This document shows positions 1-12,392 of a stretch of DNA of 64,000 nt, in pieces. Under the pieces are notes generated by a model. That model was not told the DNA's origin. It searched no databases and was given only the letters and a program-made list of their open reading frames with translations. The translations under genes were made by a program, and so were the position numbers. The first letter of the stretch is position 1. Every line of letters starts with the position of its first letter. The DNA lies in NCBI GenBank assembly GCA_905250025.1, contig CAJNOJ010000131.1, positions 186,001 to 250,000 on the forward strand, read 5' to 3'. This DNA is from Adineta ricciae (Eukaryota; Rotifera; Eurotatoria; Adinetida; Adinetidae).

Positions 1-3000
1 CGTGAAAGGAATAATGAACATAATTCAATGATGGAATTGTTATTGTCTGTCGTTCTTTTTTTTTCCTCAGATCAGTTGGTTTTTATTAGTTTATTGTTAA
101 AAAAAGAGCGTCAAGGACACTTCACTAAAGTATGTGGGATACACATTCAGTAGGTTCGAATCGGTCATATTTGATGAACTGATAGTCAACACGAGAGAAT
201 TTTCGTAGAAAAGCTTTTTTGACACTTCTTTGTTGAACTTCTTGACTTCGATTTGAAGATCAACAGGATGTGACAACTTTAGAATTTTATTTACTAATTC
301 AATTTCCTCTATTCTATTTCAGTTAACGTGAGTTCTTCGACGTTAAATACTTTCCTGTCGGTAGAGTATAACTGGTACGTGAAGTTAAAAAAGAATATTT
401 AATCAACAATCACAGAAAAGAAATCTCGAATTGAAAGAAACAGATTGCTCTCCTAATCGGATCGTTTTAGAAAACTTCTTCACAAAGAAAAAAAACATAG
501 ACACAAAAGACTCTTTTCTTCTTATGTGTCTCTTGTATTTCATTGATGCTCACACAATGAAAACCAATCACTCGATCAACCATCAGAGGTGTGTTGTTGA
601 GAATAAGTCTGTCGAGTGAAATAAGACGCGAGTTGAATATTCTTCAAAATCGTGACTATCATTATAGCTAAGAGTTCTTTGATTATTTCCTCGACAAATA
701 TAGAAACAATCTACTCCAATTTCCTTTTTTGCTTCTTCGCTCGTTCCAGAAGAAATATCACGACGACTATGCAATCCTATGCGTAATCAAATCATTAACA
801 CTAAGAGTAAGTCTTGTTTCGAATTCAATTATGACTTGTCTAGCATTCAGAGTCATTCGTGATGTACATGCTCAATTCTCTTCGATTATATTTCTCTATT
901 CTAAAGAACATCTTTCTACACTTGTTCCAATTAACTATGTCAATCGAATCTGGTCACTTTCATCAGGCAGTTTTCTCTTCTCACTGTTGATTCAGTGCAA
1001 GTATTGTTCGTTATTGAGCTAAATATAGCACAAAATCAATATTGCAGACACTTCCTTCTCGTCGTGTTCTAGTTTGTGTATTTGCGTAAAGAAAGTTCTC
1101 TATCGATTGTCTTCTTCCGTAAATGTTCCTTTACGAAGATTACTTGTGTTCTCACAAGCACTCGTTCGGCGCTTGATTACGGCAGAAACTTGATTTCCTT
1201 TTTCTTTGTTTCTCAATGTATACCGTGATAATCGCAATGTACTCGCGCTTTCTATGCACTTAATCGTATGGTGTCATAAACGTCAAATGATTTTTGGACT
1301 CGATCTATTGTGTCGTTGTCAAAAGGCACGATTATCAGAGCAAGAAAACAAGACGGAAGACAACAATATTTACCTTATCAATATCGCATTTTCTTTTCTT
1401 TTGATCGATGATGTTTTCCTACCATCTCGCGATGTTTTATCAGTCGGATTCAGATAATAAGATGTACGCACGCACACACTTCTTGTACAGATCAACATTT
1501 GCGATCAAGTATTTCAACTTTCTGATTAGAGCAGATCGACTGGCAGAGAATAATTTCGATTCGCTTTTGATATATTCATATACATATTCAATTTCTTTTC
1601 TATTCTAGTACTCTTGATTAACTTATTCTTAAAGATGCCAAACACAATCATGATTGATTGACTTATCAATGACACAACATCATATATACATATTTCATGA
1701 TACGAAGAAATAAGATAAAAATCAGACATTGATATGGCATATCGTCTAGGAAATGTTAGTGTATATGGAGCAACTATAGAATATCTCAGTCTTATATTTA
1801 GCCTTCTCTTTGTCCTAGAAGTATCGATCATTGTAAATGAGTTACATATCTCATTTAGGGAAAATGACAAAACATGCAGATAACTGAATACTATGTGTAT
1901 GTTAGTATATTATCACAAAGGTTAATCATTAACGAAGAACTTCTTTTTCATCCGCTTGCTTTTCTCAATCTAATTAAAAAGGCAAACAGTTCGCAAGATA
2001 TCATCGTCGAGTTGTCGGAAGATTTTCCTTTGCTGTTCTTATAATTCAGTTTAGTTTATCCTCGATCTGTGTTACAACGAAACAATTCAAGTTAAGTGAG
2101 TAAGTTACATTGTCATTTTCAGCCGAACAGTGAAAGTTAGCGAGATTTACAAAACTTCATTGTTAAGTTTGTATGTTTAACTACTACATCAATCATTTTC
2201 CGAAAGCCAGTTTTGTCGTCCTATTTAAAATCGATCACTTTTTTTTCTTCGGAAATGTATGTGACATTTTATCGAATAACAATAATAACATCACTAGGAA
2301 AACAATTCTTTTCTTCTTTTTTGACTATTTATTTATTAACTTAGCATTAAAATAGATTGACAAATATTGTGCATATTTCTCCTAATCCAAATCTCGATAA
2401 AGTGTTCACCAGAGATCGAATGGAATCATGTGATTTCGTCATTAAAGGAACTGTAAAACGGCGAGTTTAATTGAAAGAGAAATAAATAACGCATTCTTGC
2501 TTCGATGCTCTTTGGAAGAAGAAATCTCCTAACAACAGCAAGTATTTTTATAATAAATGAATATTTTATCAAACATTAATATTTATGATAATCATCGAAG
2601 AGAAAAAACGAGCGAGAAATCTAAAGAAAACAAAATGTTGTCCTTTTTTTCGATGATTTAACATGTTGACCTGTGAACTGAGATATAATTTTCACGCGCT
2701 TGTGATCGATCGAAGATGACAGATTTAATTCGTTGCAGATGTGACCAGTTTTCTTCTTCGATCAGTGTCAGCTATATTTAGAGAAATCTTTTCTGAAAGG
2801 ATAAATTGACGCTAATCGTGCGAACAGAAGAATGGTACAATTGATGATTATCGGTTATTTCGTTACTACGATTGCTGATGTTGTTAGCGATGTGTAAGAA
2901 ATAGGAAAAAACGCATCGATGCGCAAGACTCGTGTGATTGGAGAAAAACGAGAAAAAGAGAATTAATCGGCACTATTTTTTACTCTTTTTCTCTTATACA

Positions 3001-4281
3001 CACACATTCTCTCTCTNCGAACAGAAGAATGGTACAATTGATGATTATCGGTTATTTCGTTACTACGATTGCTGATGTTGTTAGCGATGTGTAAGAAATA
3101 GGAAAAAACGCATCGATGCGCAAGACTCGTGTGATTGGAGAAAAACGAGAAAAAGAGAATTAATCGGCACTATTTTTTACTCTTTTTCTCTTATACACAC
3201 ACATTCTCTCTCTCTCTTTTTCTGTTGTTCTATCCTCGCATCTGACCGTCCCCGTCTGTCTTCGTCGTATTTTTCTTCGAATTCAAAGAAAAAACATCTG
3301 ATTACATTCGATTATGGAATGTTGATACTACCGATGTGCCACTCGTTGATAATATTTCACTGATACATAATTGCGTCTATTACCTAACGTTTACATAAAG
3401 TAAGTTAGAACGTTTTTCAAGATAAAATTAGGCAAGAGCAAGTCACGGAACACCTTTAAATTTTCTAAATATGCATTGACTGTTTTTTTTTGTTAATTAA
3501 AAGCGAAGGTATAACAGCAAAAAAAAACGTCGGTTTTCTCGCGGAGTCCAATATCGATGTGTCAATAGTCATGTACATATTTAGTCTCATTTGGTTATGT
3601 ATATTAATGATACTGTGACTTTCCTTTTGATTGTGTATAATTCTTAATTGACTATTTTCGTTTGACATATGCACACAAGCATTTCTCGAGTAAGTCCAAC
3701 GAGTTTTTGTTGTCTTTCAAGCAATTTAGATAGGCAAAAACGTTTCTTTTATTAGTTGATGTACTTAGCTTTAAAGTTTAATCATGGTGAGCACAAAGAA
3801 CAACAGAACAGCCGATATTTGTCATGTCTATTTTTGGCTAGAGGCGAAGAAAGAAAAGGACAAATGTGTTCGAATAGAGATTGACGAATATTTACTTTGA
3901 AAACAAATTAATATTCATCAGGTATCGGAAGAGACGATTAGACGACGAATTTTCATTTGCGAACTACAACTACTGAACGTAAGGATGTCGTATTGTTTGT
4001 GTAATGACAATAAACATAGATGAATAGTTATGATTTCTATACTCCTCTTCATGTCATTTTCAATTCACTCCGGAAATTACAGTTATCTTTCTATCTATAA
4101 AATATATATGAAGTCTAATTGCTGGTGTGATCGGTTCTAATAAGAAAGAATTGAAGTTTGTCGAAGAAAATCATTTCAAACCTTTTTCGATTTGTTTTTA
4201 GACGAAAGAAAGACAAATCTTATTGACTAATTTGGAAGATTTGCTGATATTTGTTCTTCTGCTTCGTGTTGTCCTTTTCAC
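1..4281. other. Intergenic stretch upstream of the GPCR gene
   Basis: No recognisable protein, tRNA or mobile element was found on either strand. The sequence is AT-rich with many short stop-bounded reading frames of no recognisable composition. It holds an exact 196-base duplication around a single N at 3017 and short GA/CT and CA runs near 2990-3230. Upstream non-coding exons or the promoter of the receptor gene at 4282 probably lie here, but I cannot place them. Confidence 0.5.
2821..3213. repeat. Exact 196-base duplication around a single N
   Basis: Bases 2821-3016 and 3018-3213 read as the same sequence, separated only by one N at 3017. No base difference was seen. An exact repeat abutting a one-base gap is what an unmerged overlap of two contig ends looks like, so this is probably an assembly artefact and not a biological tandem repeat. 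Confidence 0.85.
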
Positions 4282-6390
4282 ATGATTATTTGTTGTCCCA
4301 GTGTTTGTATTAACATCAGTCGATTGTCCACATTCGCCTGCCTTCTAGTACTCATTTCAATTAGTCAATTCAAATTGGTGCTAGTTGTCGATGCCGCTCC
4401 TTCATACTCCACAATTACATTGAACTACACACGGATATCCGACGAGACAGATAATCAAACAACAACAAATAATTGTGTAGCTGAAATAATTGATGAAACA
4501 TTATATTATTTTTCTGTAGGCTATCGAGCATTTGCTGGCGCACTCATTGTTCCAATAACAATTTGTGGTATATGTGGAAACACTCTTGTCATTTATGTTA
4601 TTAAACATTATCATTCATTGCGTATCACAGGCAATGTTTTTCTTGCCTCGCTTGCAGTCGCTGATGTCGGTGTGAGTACCTTGGCAATGACATTTTATGG
4701 TCTACAATTATTGTATGGACGATGGTTATTTGGACCGGTGAGTAAAGTACTAATTCTTGATACAATATGCGCAGTTGCTTTTTCTCCGCTCTTGATTGCA
4801 AAAACAGATATTCGAAATTGTTGTCTTTCTTCGTTCTTTTTTCCCGTTGACGAAAATAAAGTGTACGAAAAAATGCATCAGGAGACGAAAAGAATCAACA
4901 AGCCATTTATTTTCAAATTCTATATGCAAATGAGAAATTTACTAAAACAAAAAGAAGAAGGTTGTAACTAAATCGAATATCTAGCCGCAACAATGGAAAG
5001 ATTTTTCCTTGAAGGACGGAAGAAGATAGAGTACTATCCTGTTGTTTCTTTTTTACAATGAAATATGTAAAGATGAATAAAAGCTTTTTATCCTGCTGAT
5101 ATCAGCTGGAAATTTTTCATGAAACTAAGCTCTCTTTTAGTTTATGTGTCGCTTATGGTTCTCATGCGATGTTTTATTTTCAACTGCGTCGATTATACAT
5201 TTAGCTTGTATATCTCTCGATCGTTATCTATCTATAGTACGTCCATTTGAATACGAACGTTCGTCATCTGAACGTCGTCGTTACATCATGATATTCTTCT
5301 GTTGGTTCGTGTCAGCCTTACTTTCGTTTATTCCGATATTTACTGGTATATATACAACAAAAGCACAACGAAATATTATCGATTGTTTAGAATATGTGCA
5401 TGGCCGATGTATATTCAATGTTAATCAAGCATACGCGATCGTTTCATCGTCATTCTCGTTTTGGGTACCTGGTGCTATTATGATTATTATGTATGCGATG
5501 TTAATACGAATTGCTGATAAAAAGGAACGTGAAGCTTATCAAATCATGGGCGGCGTTGCACAACGTCGACGCACTTCGCAGCAAAATCACTATGCACATC
5601 GACGTTCAAGCGACAATCATCATGGGAATGAATCGACATCAACGAGTCAACAAGTGCAAGGCGAAAAACAAATCACTGCTGTTCCAACGAGTAATGGGCA
5701 TTCGAAGAAGTTTCGTCGTCAACGAAAATTCGATAGTCTCGACAAAGAAATCAATCGGAAAGCATCAGGTGATCTATCCGGCAGTTTATTTGATTCACGT
5801 AATAGTCAAATGAAACATTTGAGACGTGAACGTCGAGCCGTTAAAACTCTAGGTTCCATCATGGTCGCGTTTATTATTTGTTGGCTTCCATTTTTCATTC
5901 GTTATACCGCATGCGAGCCCAATCGTTGTAATTGGAAAATTGCACCTCTTATTTCAGATATCGTGTTTTGGGTTGGTTATTTCAATTCAATGATTAATCC
6001 GTAAGTTTACTTAGAAACAGATCTTTCGTTTGAAAAAGAATTTTTTTGTTTCTTTGCAGATTTTTGTATGCTTTTCATAATCGAGACTTTCGAATTGCTT
6101 TTCAAAAGACGCTTAGTCGGTATTTCGGATGTTGTCATCCGCGTCGAGCAAGTATTGCTAGTTCGACGATCCTATCACCTCCAACACCCAGTGGTGATTC
6201 ACAAAAAAGTTCGATCAACATCAATCGATTTAAAAACAGCCAAATTCTACGATCAATCGTCAGTATACATGATCGACCGACGACGCATTCGAATAATCTT
6301 AAGATCGGTGACTCATCTGTCGGAGTGTCCAACGGCAATCTAACAGTTCGAGATAATAGTCTCTCATCTAAACGTAATTCATGTCTTTAA
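4282..6390 (+). CDS. Aminergic G protein-coupled receptor (octopamine-beta/serotonin-like)
   Basis: Three exons (4282-4737, 5141-6000, 6060-6390) join in phase to about 548 residues. The N-terminus has a hydrophobic signal-like stretch ending near residue 38, followed by possible N-glycosylation sites. Seven-helix landmarks are visible: GN in helix 1 (N100), LAVAD in helix 2 (D128), C155, the amine-binding Asp of helix 3 (D162), DRY at 179-181, a Ser-rich helix 5, CWLPFF in helix 6, and a GYFNSMINP helix 7 completed across the last intron by FLYAF. Asp3.32 with the helix 5 serines is typical of receptors for biogenic amines, and the helix 7/8 stretch resembles octopamine-beta receptors most. 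The third intracellular loop is long, basic and Ser-rich, as in Gs/Gi-coupled family members. The first intron is 403 bases, long for this window. The exact ligand is inference. Confidence 0.88.
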
Positions 6391-7159
6391 CAAAGAAGGA
6401 AAACATCAAACACGTCACTGAAAAATATCTTCTTGCATCTATTTTGTAGTTTTATGTGATGAGTGCTGTTACATATAAAACAAAAAGCGTTCTGTGATGA
6501 TTTTCATCGTGTGTTTTCAGTTTTTCTCTCTTTGTCTCTTTCTCTTTGTATTCGAATCTGTCTTCAATTTCACGTTCGATTATCATTGTATAGATGGGTG
6601 TATCATATAAGATCAGCGTGGTTTCTGGTAAACCCGGTGAACGATAATCGAGCCGGTTTTTCTCTCGTTTTTTTTTAAACACATTGTTAAAGTAAACAAA
6701 GTCATGGAATGAATATAAGTGTAACAACACGACACAAGCCGCAAATTTTGTCAAAGCCATGCCTAGTTTGATCACAATGAAAAACTACGAAATGTTCGAA
6801 ACAGAAACAGATTGGAGAACAGCGACCTCCTTCATAGATCTGAGAGAAGTTTATGAAAAACTATCTTTGGTGAAAGAGAACACCAATCAAAACCGAGTAT
6901 TACCGACGACTTCGACTTCATTTGCTGTTCTTCGTTGAATCTCCTTACATAGCACACATTTTTCTTCTTTTCTTTTAGAATTTTTTTTCAAAAGAACAAA
7001 CTCAATCATCAATTCAACTTTCTTTTCAGTTTCATTCGATCTCGAGAACACCAAAACCAACCGGAAGTCGAATCCTACGTGAAAACGTACGAAGATCTTT
7101 CGTACAAATCGCTTTCTTTTTCTATTTTTCAATTCTTTGTTTAGTTGTGGTGATAGATT
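6391..7159. other. Intergenic, GPCR to hyccin
   Basis: No gene is supported here. It contains T/CT-rich low-complexity sequence near 6500-6560 and probably the 3' UTR of the receptor and the promoter or 5' UTR of the hyccin gene. Confidence 0.4.
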
Positions 7160-10100
7160 ATGACTACAACGAATCGTACGAGTGATAATTATCACTCTAA
7201 TGGCTTGATATCCAGTAATTTTAAGCATCTTAATGATTGGGTTGCTTCGTTGCAAGTATGTATTTATCTCAGTAGAAATTTCAGTTCCTCCTCGTTTTGC
7301 TAATGATCTTTTAACATGTTTTAAGATCATTTGCTTTTGCTTGAGAAATAAGTGAAGTGCTAATGAGGCTAATATTTCGAAATTGCAAGAGGATTTGCTT
7401 TTTCTCGCTATTCCTGTAGTTGATGAATAGAATTGCGTGTTAATAAAGCAAAGAAGATGATGTGTGAGCTATAATCTTTGCTGATTTTCTGTTTCTGACA
7501 GCATTACCAAAGAAATACAGTGAGTAGCAACATGGTTTTCCATCTATCTCGCCTCACTTTTTTCTTCCGTATTAAATGTGCATCTTTGTATATTAATCAG
7601 GAAAGACGAGAGTTGATCTTTTTCTTCTCCTCATCTTCTAGCCAGAAACTTTCTCATACACCTGACAAGACACCTTCCCCTCTCTCATTTTTAATATCTG
7701 ACAAAGACACACCACAGGTGATGTGCTGTGTATTTCCTACATATATTGTTGAAACATCCTTTTCACTTGTGCATGATCGCCCAATTACGTTTCCTAGTTT
7801 GACATGAACAATTCGAATTAATTATGAAAGAACTGGTCACAATCGTTATCGTTTCACTTGCTTGCATTCATTTATTAATTATTTCAAGACTGGCAATGTA
7901 GGAGATGTTCTATTGAATAGAGACAAAGAAAAAAGTGTTGGGCAAATTGTTGTGTTAAAAGAAGCGGAGAGAAGAAAAAAGAAAGACGACATCGTCTTTG
8001 CTTGTCAGTCAAAAGATTAAAACTTGAGCAAGATCGACGTGCCGAGCAAAACGACAAAGATTATGCTCGCGCGCGCACATACTGTTCCTGACAGGTGACG
8101 TTCACATCAAGAATAAAAGAAAGAAAGTCTGTTCGCACGACAAACTTTCACCTTCGTCTTCATCATCTTCCTCTCTTTTTTTCCTTTATCTCTTTCTCAT
8201 CATTTGTATGTAGGATGTCTATATTTGAATAGAAAAAATGCATCGGAAGTCTAAAAAGATGAAAGAAAGAGAGAGAGAGAGAGGAAAAAAGAAGGGAAAA
8301 GTTGTGAAAAGCATTCTTCATCTCTCCTGTTTTTCTTCTTTTCTCTCTAGGATGGAAAACTACCGTCGAGCTTGAACTCTAATCCGAAGATCAATGCTGA
8401 AATTCATTTAGCCATTACGACTGAACCTTCGGAAGTATGTATCAATAAATAGATCTATATATATTATTTTATATGATTATTTGTCTCTAGTTTGCTTCGG
8501 CAATTTGCGATCATCTTTTTACATTCTATCATGATGTGCAACATCGACCATTCGTACTTCAATTCCTTCCGTCATTCATCATAGCCTATTATGATGTCCT
8601 TTATCCTCGTCACTCCGAGTCAGTTGATTCTACAACTAAGGTAAAACGAGATCGAGTGCTGTGTTACACGCTCATTATCAACGTTCGTTTTTTTAATAAT
8701 TGGGTAGGATAGATACATCCTTTTTCATCAAGAGATATAAAAAAAGAACAGGAAGTCTTTTACACAAATTGAGAGCGAGAGAGAGAAAGAAAATAGATGG
8801 AGATAGAGAGAAGACAAATGAAGATTCAGAGCGTGTGCAAGTGCATGCCGCTAGTCTTCGGAGTCGACAGGGAAGATTTGAAAAGATAATTTTTTGGAAA
8901 TTTTCTCATTAAAGAAAAAGCAAATCTGTGCCTGAAGCGCAGATCGTTGTTGAAACGTCCGATTTTGAAATCTAATTAAAATAAAGTTGCACTGTGAACT
9001 ATTCAAAGTAAGACATGACATGAGAAAAGAAAACTGCTAATGAAGATGAGTAGAAAAATTCATCGTGCGATGATAATACGTTAAAAAGTTTTCTTTTTAT
9101 TAAAAGAACAATGAGGTGAAAGCGGAAATGAAAGCGACGAGAAAGATAAAGAGTCAAATTTGAAACATGTCAAACAAAGCTAATTTCGCTTTTCATCCTC
9201 ATCATGAACACACGTACAGATAGACTAAATTCATAATGCGCCTTTGTCTGAAGTCGACAGCAGCATCATCATCATCACTACCATTGTCGTTCTTCTTCTT
9301 TTGACAGCATCCTAGCGTGAATAATCAGAGTGCAATAGTAGAGATGAGCGGCTTTCTCTTCTTTCTTTCTCTCGTTTTTTTTTCTTTTACCGCTTGATTA
9401 TCGTTATTAAAAAAAGAGAGCGTAAGTACGTCGCTTCATCATTCTTTTCTTCATCATTCGATGTGTCTTACGCTTTACTTGTAGGATGTTTGTTCAACAA
9501 TTGATACTTTCCTTGTCAGTCTCTACAATCTTGTAAGTTTTCTCACACCCATATTTAGCTTTACTAATCAATGCATACCGACACAAACTTTGTCTAAACG
9601 GTAGTTCGCTATTGATAACAGTTGTCATATACTAATCTGTATCAGTAGCTCTACTACTGAATAGCCAATTGAAGTTACTAACGACGATTTCATCAAACTG
9701 TACTTGTCTAGAATCGATCTCATTTCTCTCTTCTATTCTGTAGACTGTGACAGATGATGGACATAATGAAGCGACTCATGAATTTCGTAAGTTGATATGT
9801 TCCGGATTCGTTTTTCGATATGACCATTGAGGTTTTCATAGGTATTCCGAATTTGACGGTTCCTTCGATTTACCATACACCAAATCCTGTAAGTCTTTCG
9901 GGTCCTTACCTACAAATCTGCTCATTTCTACATGTCAACTGTTAAATAATCAGATATTTTCTTTTCAGTAAAGCATAAAAAAGACAAATAACAACAGGAT
10001 TTTGATGGAACTAATCACACCTTCACAAAAAACGAAAAAAAGAAAAGAAAAGAAAGAAAATTTTCTAAATTAAAAAGAAACACACAGTCATAACCATCCA

Positions 10101-12215
10101 AACTTTGTTAACGAAAACAAAAGAAAAATAACCACTGATATGATCTATTCTCGAAAGAAGCAAAAGAAACATTTCGAGTCTCTAATCTATAACCAACGAT
10201 AAAATTGATTCCTATGACGCACACTTGAATTGTACTTATGTCCATCTAAACTAAAATAAAGTGTAAACTCAAATACAAAGCGGCATACGTCAAACATTGA
10301 CCACAGGATTTCCACAAAGCCTCAAACATACTAAGAGAGAAAACCGCATGCTCATCTGAATGTCAATGAAATCATTATTTGAATAGATTTTGAGCCCAGT
10401 GTGCTGTTCATTCAATTGGAAAAAGAAAAGCACCATAATGAATTCGCGTTGAATATGTCACTGTTAAAACATAGTGAAAATTTTATTTTCTGTTTGATAT
10501 AGGACCACTATGCTCCCACACCGTTGACACAAAATGCCATATCGAAACATGAAACTAAATGCGAAGTCATTCGGTTACAAGCGTTCACTCCGCTTGGTTC
10601 TGCTAATGGAACGACAAGGTATGTCGACTGGAGGGTAGAATGACATTTCTATGAAAAATTCCGCTTTTCAGCAGCTCAAAAATAATGACCAGTTATCAGG
10701 GGTTTGTTTTCGGAAGTATCGACGGAAGAGGAAACATAGCTTAGAATTTCGACACATGTTTGTTTTTTCGTAACTCGGGATATGGTTTAATGCATATTTT
10801 CCCATCTAGTTGCTGCATGGAAGGGAGTACACACTCAAGGAATCGGAATAATTTGTTTGTTTTTGTTGAATAACAGACTTGTTTCTAACAGATTTGTTTT
10901 CAATGATTGGAGAATAAAGTTTCTTTTTTTATTTTGTTTCAGAGAACAAATCCTCTGGTTTCTTCTGATTCAATATGGTATGAGTGTATCATCGATGGAT
11001 AAATGTTCTCGAGATGCGTACATTCAAATGTCGAAAAAGTAAAGATACACTCTTAAATTTGATCGAAACGATCTTTGACTTGTGTTTGAATAGATTACTT
11101 GGTCAAGGTTTTTCATTCAATACACAAAGACCAGTGAAAAGTAAATCAGGTTTGCCAACTACTGGTCGTCGGATTCACTTATCAAGTCGAATCATGTCAG
11201 AGATGTTAGGAACATTGTTTTATTTGAAGTAAATTACAAATATCGCTCTATTTTAATATATCGGATTTCTCATTCAGATCTTTTTCATCGGATGATGAAG
11301 CAAATCGATGTATGCTGCTGTTAAAAGAACGGGCAGAATACGAAATGTATGCTGACGTGATTCTGGTAATAATTACTATAATTGAGATCTATATATAATT
11401 GAGCTTTTGTTACGTTAGATGACAGAATCAATGGGATATTTACATGAATTTGAAACGCAGCGACCTGAAAAACAGGACAAGATTGGCATTGAAATTGAAT
11501 TACCACCGACAATCGACGTTGTTCGGCAGAAACGAACAGCGACAACAACACGTTCAATGAAAATCCGTCAACGTTCAAATAAACAAGATGATTCATCAGG
11601 TACATAGATGGAGCTTGGCTGTGTTCTCCTCGAACATTTATCAAATTTAGAGACTTGAAATCAAACTTCTTTACAAAGGAGAAAACACTAAATTTGCTTT
11701 GTTTTGCTTTTTATTATTTAGTTCTAACTGAAAATCACGTGGATGAAAACGTGAACGTCGTGCCTGCATCACCTCAGCAACGACGTGTATTGAATGTTGT
11801 TGATAACAACCTAACTAGAGATGAATATGAAAACACAAACAATAACAATAATAAAGATATTGAATCCCCACCTATAATTCATCAAGCCAGGTCAACTATT
11901 TCTTCCTCTATTGGCCCAGCAACTTCAACTCCATCTCCGTCGACAGCTCGTCATTACAAACCAGTTTCATTAACATCCACTCAAACCTATTTCAAAACAA
12001 TTCAAGAACAACCTGGTTCATCACCAATTTTGCAAGTTCGCTCTGTGATACACAAAGATGATGAATATGAGAGGGAAGAAACTTTGGCGATTTTACCCCG
12101 ACCACGAGTATCAAGTATAAAACAAAGTGAAAAGAAAGAAACAATCGCCACAGTTCGATTTTTGGGGAAAACTTCCGATGAAAACGGAACACATATCGAA
12201 GAAACATATCTGTGA
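7160..12215 (+). CDS. FAM126A: Hyccin/FAM126 family protein, PI4K complex adaptor
   Basis: Twelve exons can be joined in phase: 7160-7255, 8351-8434, 8491-8640, 9485-9532, 9744-9786, 9842-9888, 10503-10618, 10943-11038, 11094-11228, 11278-11365, 11419-11599 and 11722-12215, about 525 residues, close to the length of human hyccin. Family-like stretches include LQFLPSFI in exon 3, VSLYNL in exon 4, SIYHTPNP in exon 6, and the conserved helical core ending in the LGTLFYLK region. In animals hyccin works with TTC7 and EFR3 to hold PI4-kinase III-alpha at the plasma membrane. The C-terminal third (from about 11722) is low complexity, Ser/Thr/Asn-rich, and probably disordered. Introns 1, 3 and 6 are unusually long for this window (about 1.1, 0.84 and 0.61 kb). 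An AATAAA lies at about 12302. Assignment rests on remembered family motifs, not on an alignment. Confidence 0.8.
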
Positions 12216-12392
12216 CATTCGAATTCTTTTCTGTGTTTGTTTTTATTTGTCTATAAACCTTTTGTGATCATTGCTTTAACCATGTGAAGAGTATACATAC
12301 CAAATAAAGCCATAGTTCTGAATTTCTTGCAACTGTGTTTCACTCTTAGTAAAATAAATCAAGACTTTATCAACTAAAGTTTCTTTTTATAG

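Noticed and set aside
150..165. tRNA B-box-like GGTTCGAATC
   Set aside because: No A box at the right distance and no acceptor stem pairing could be found around it.
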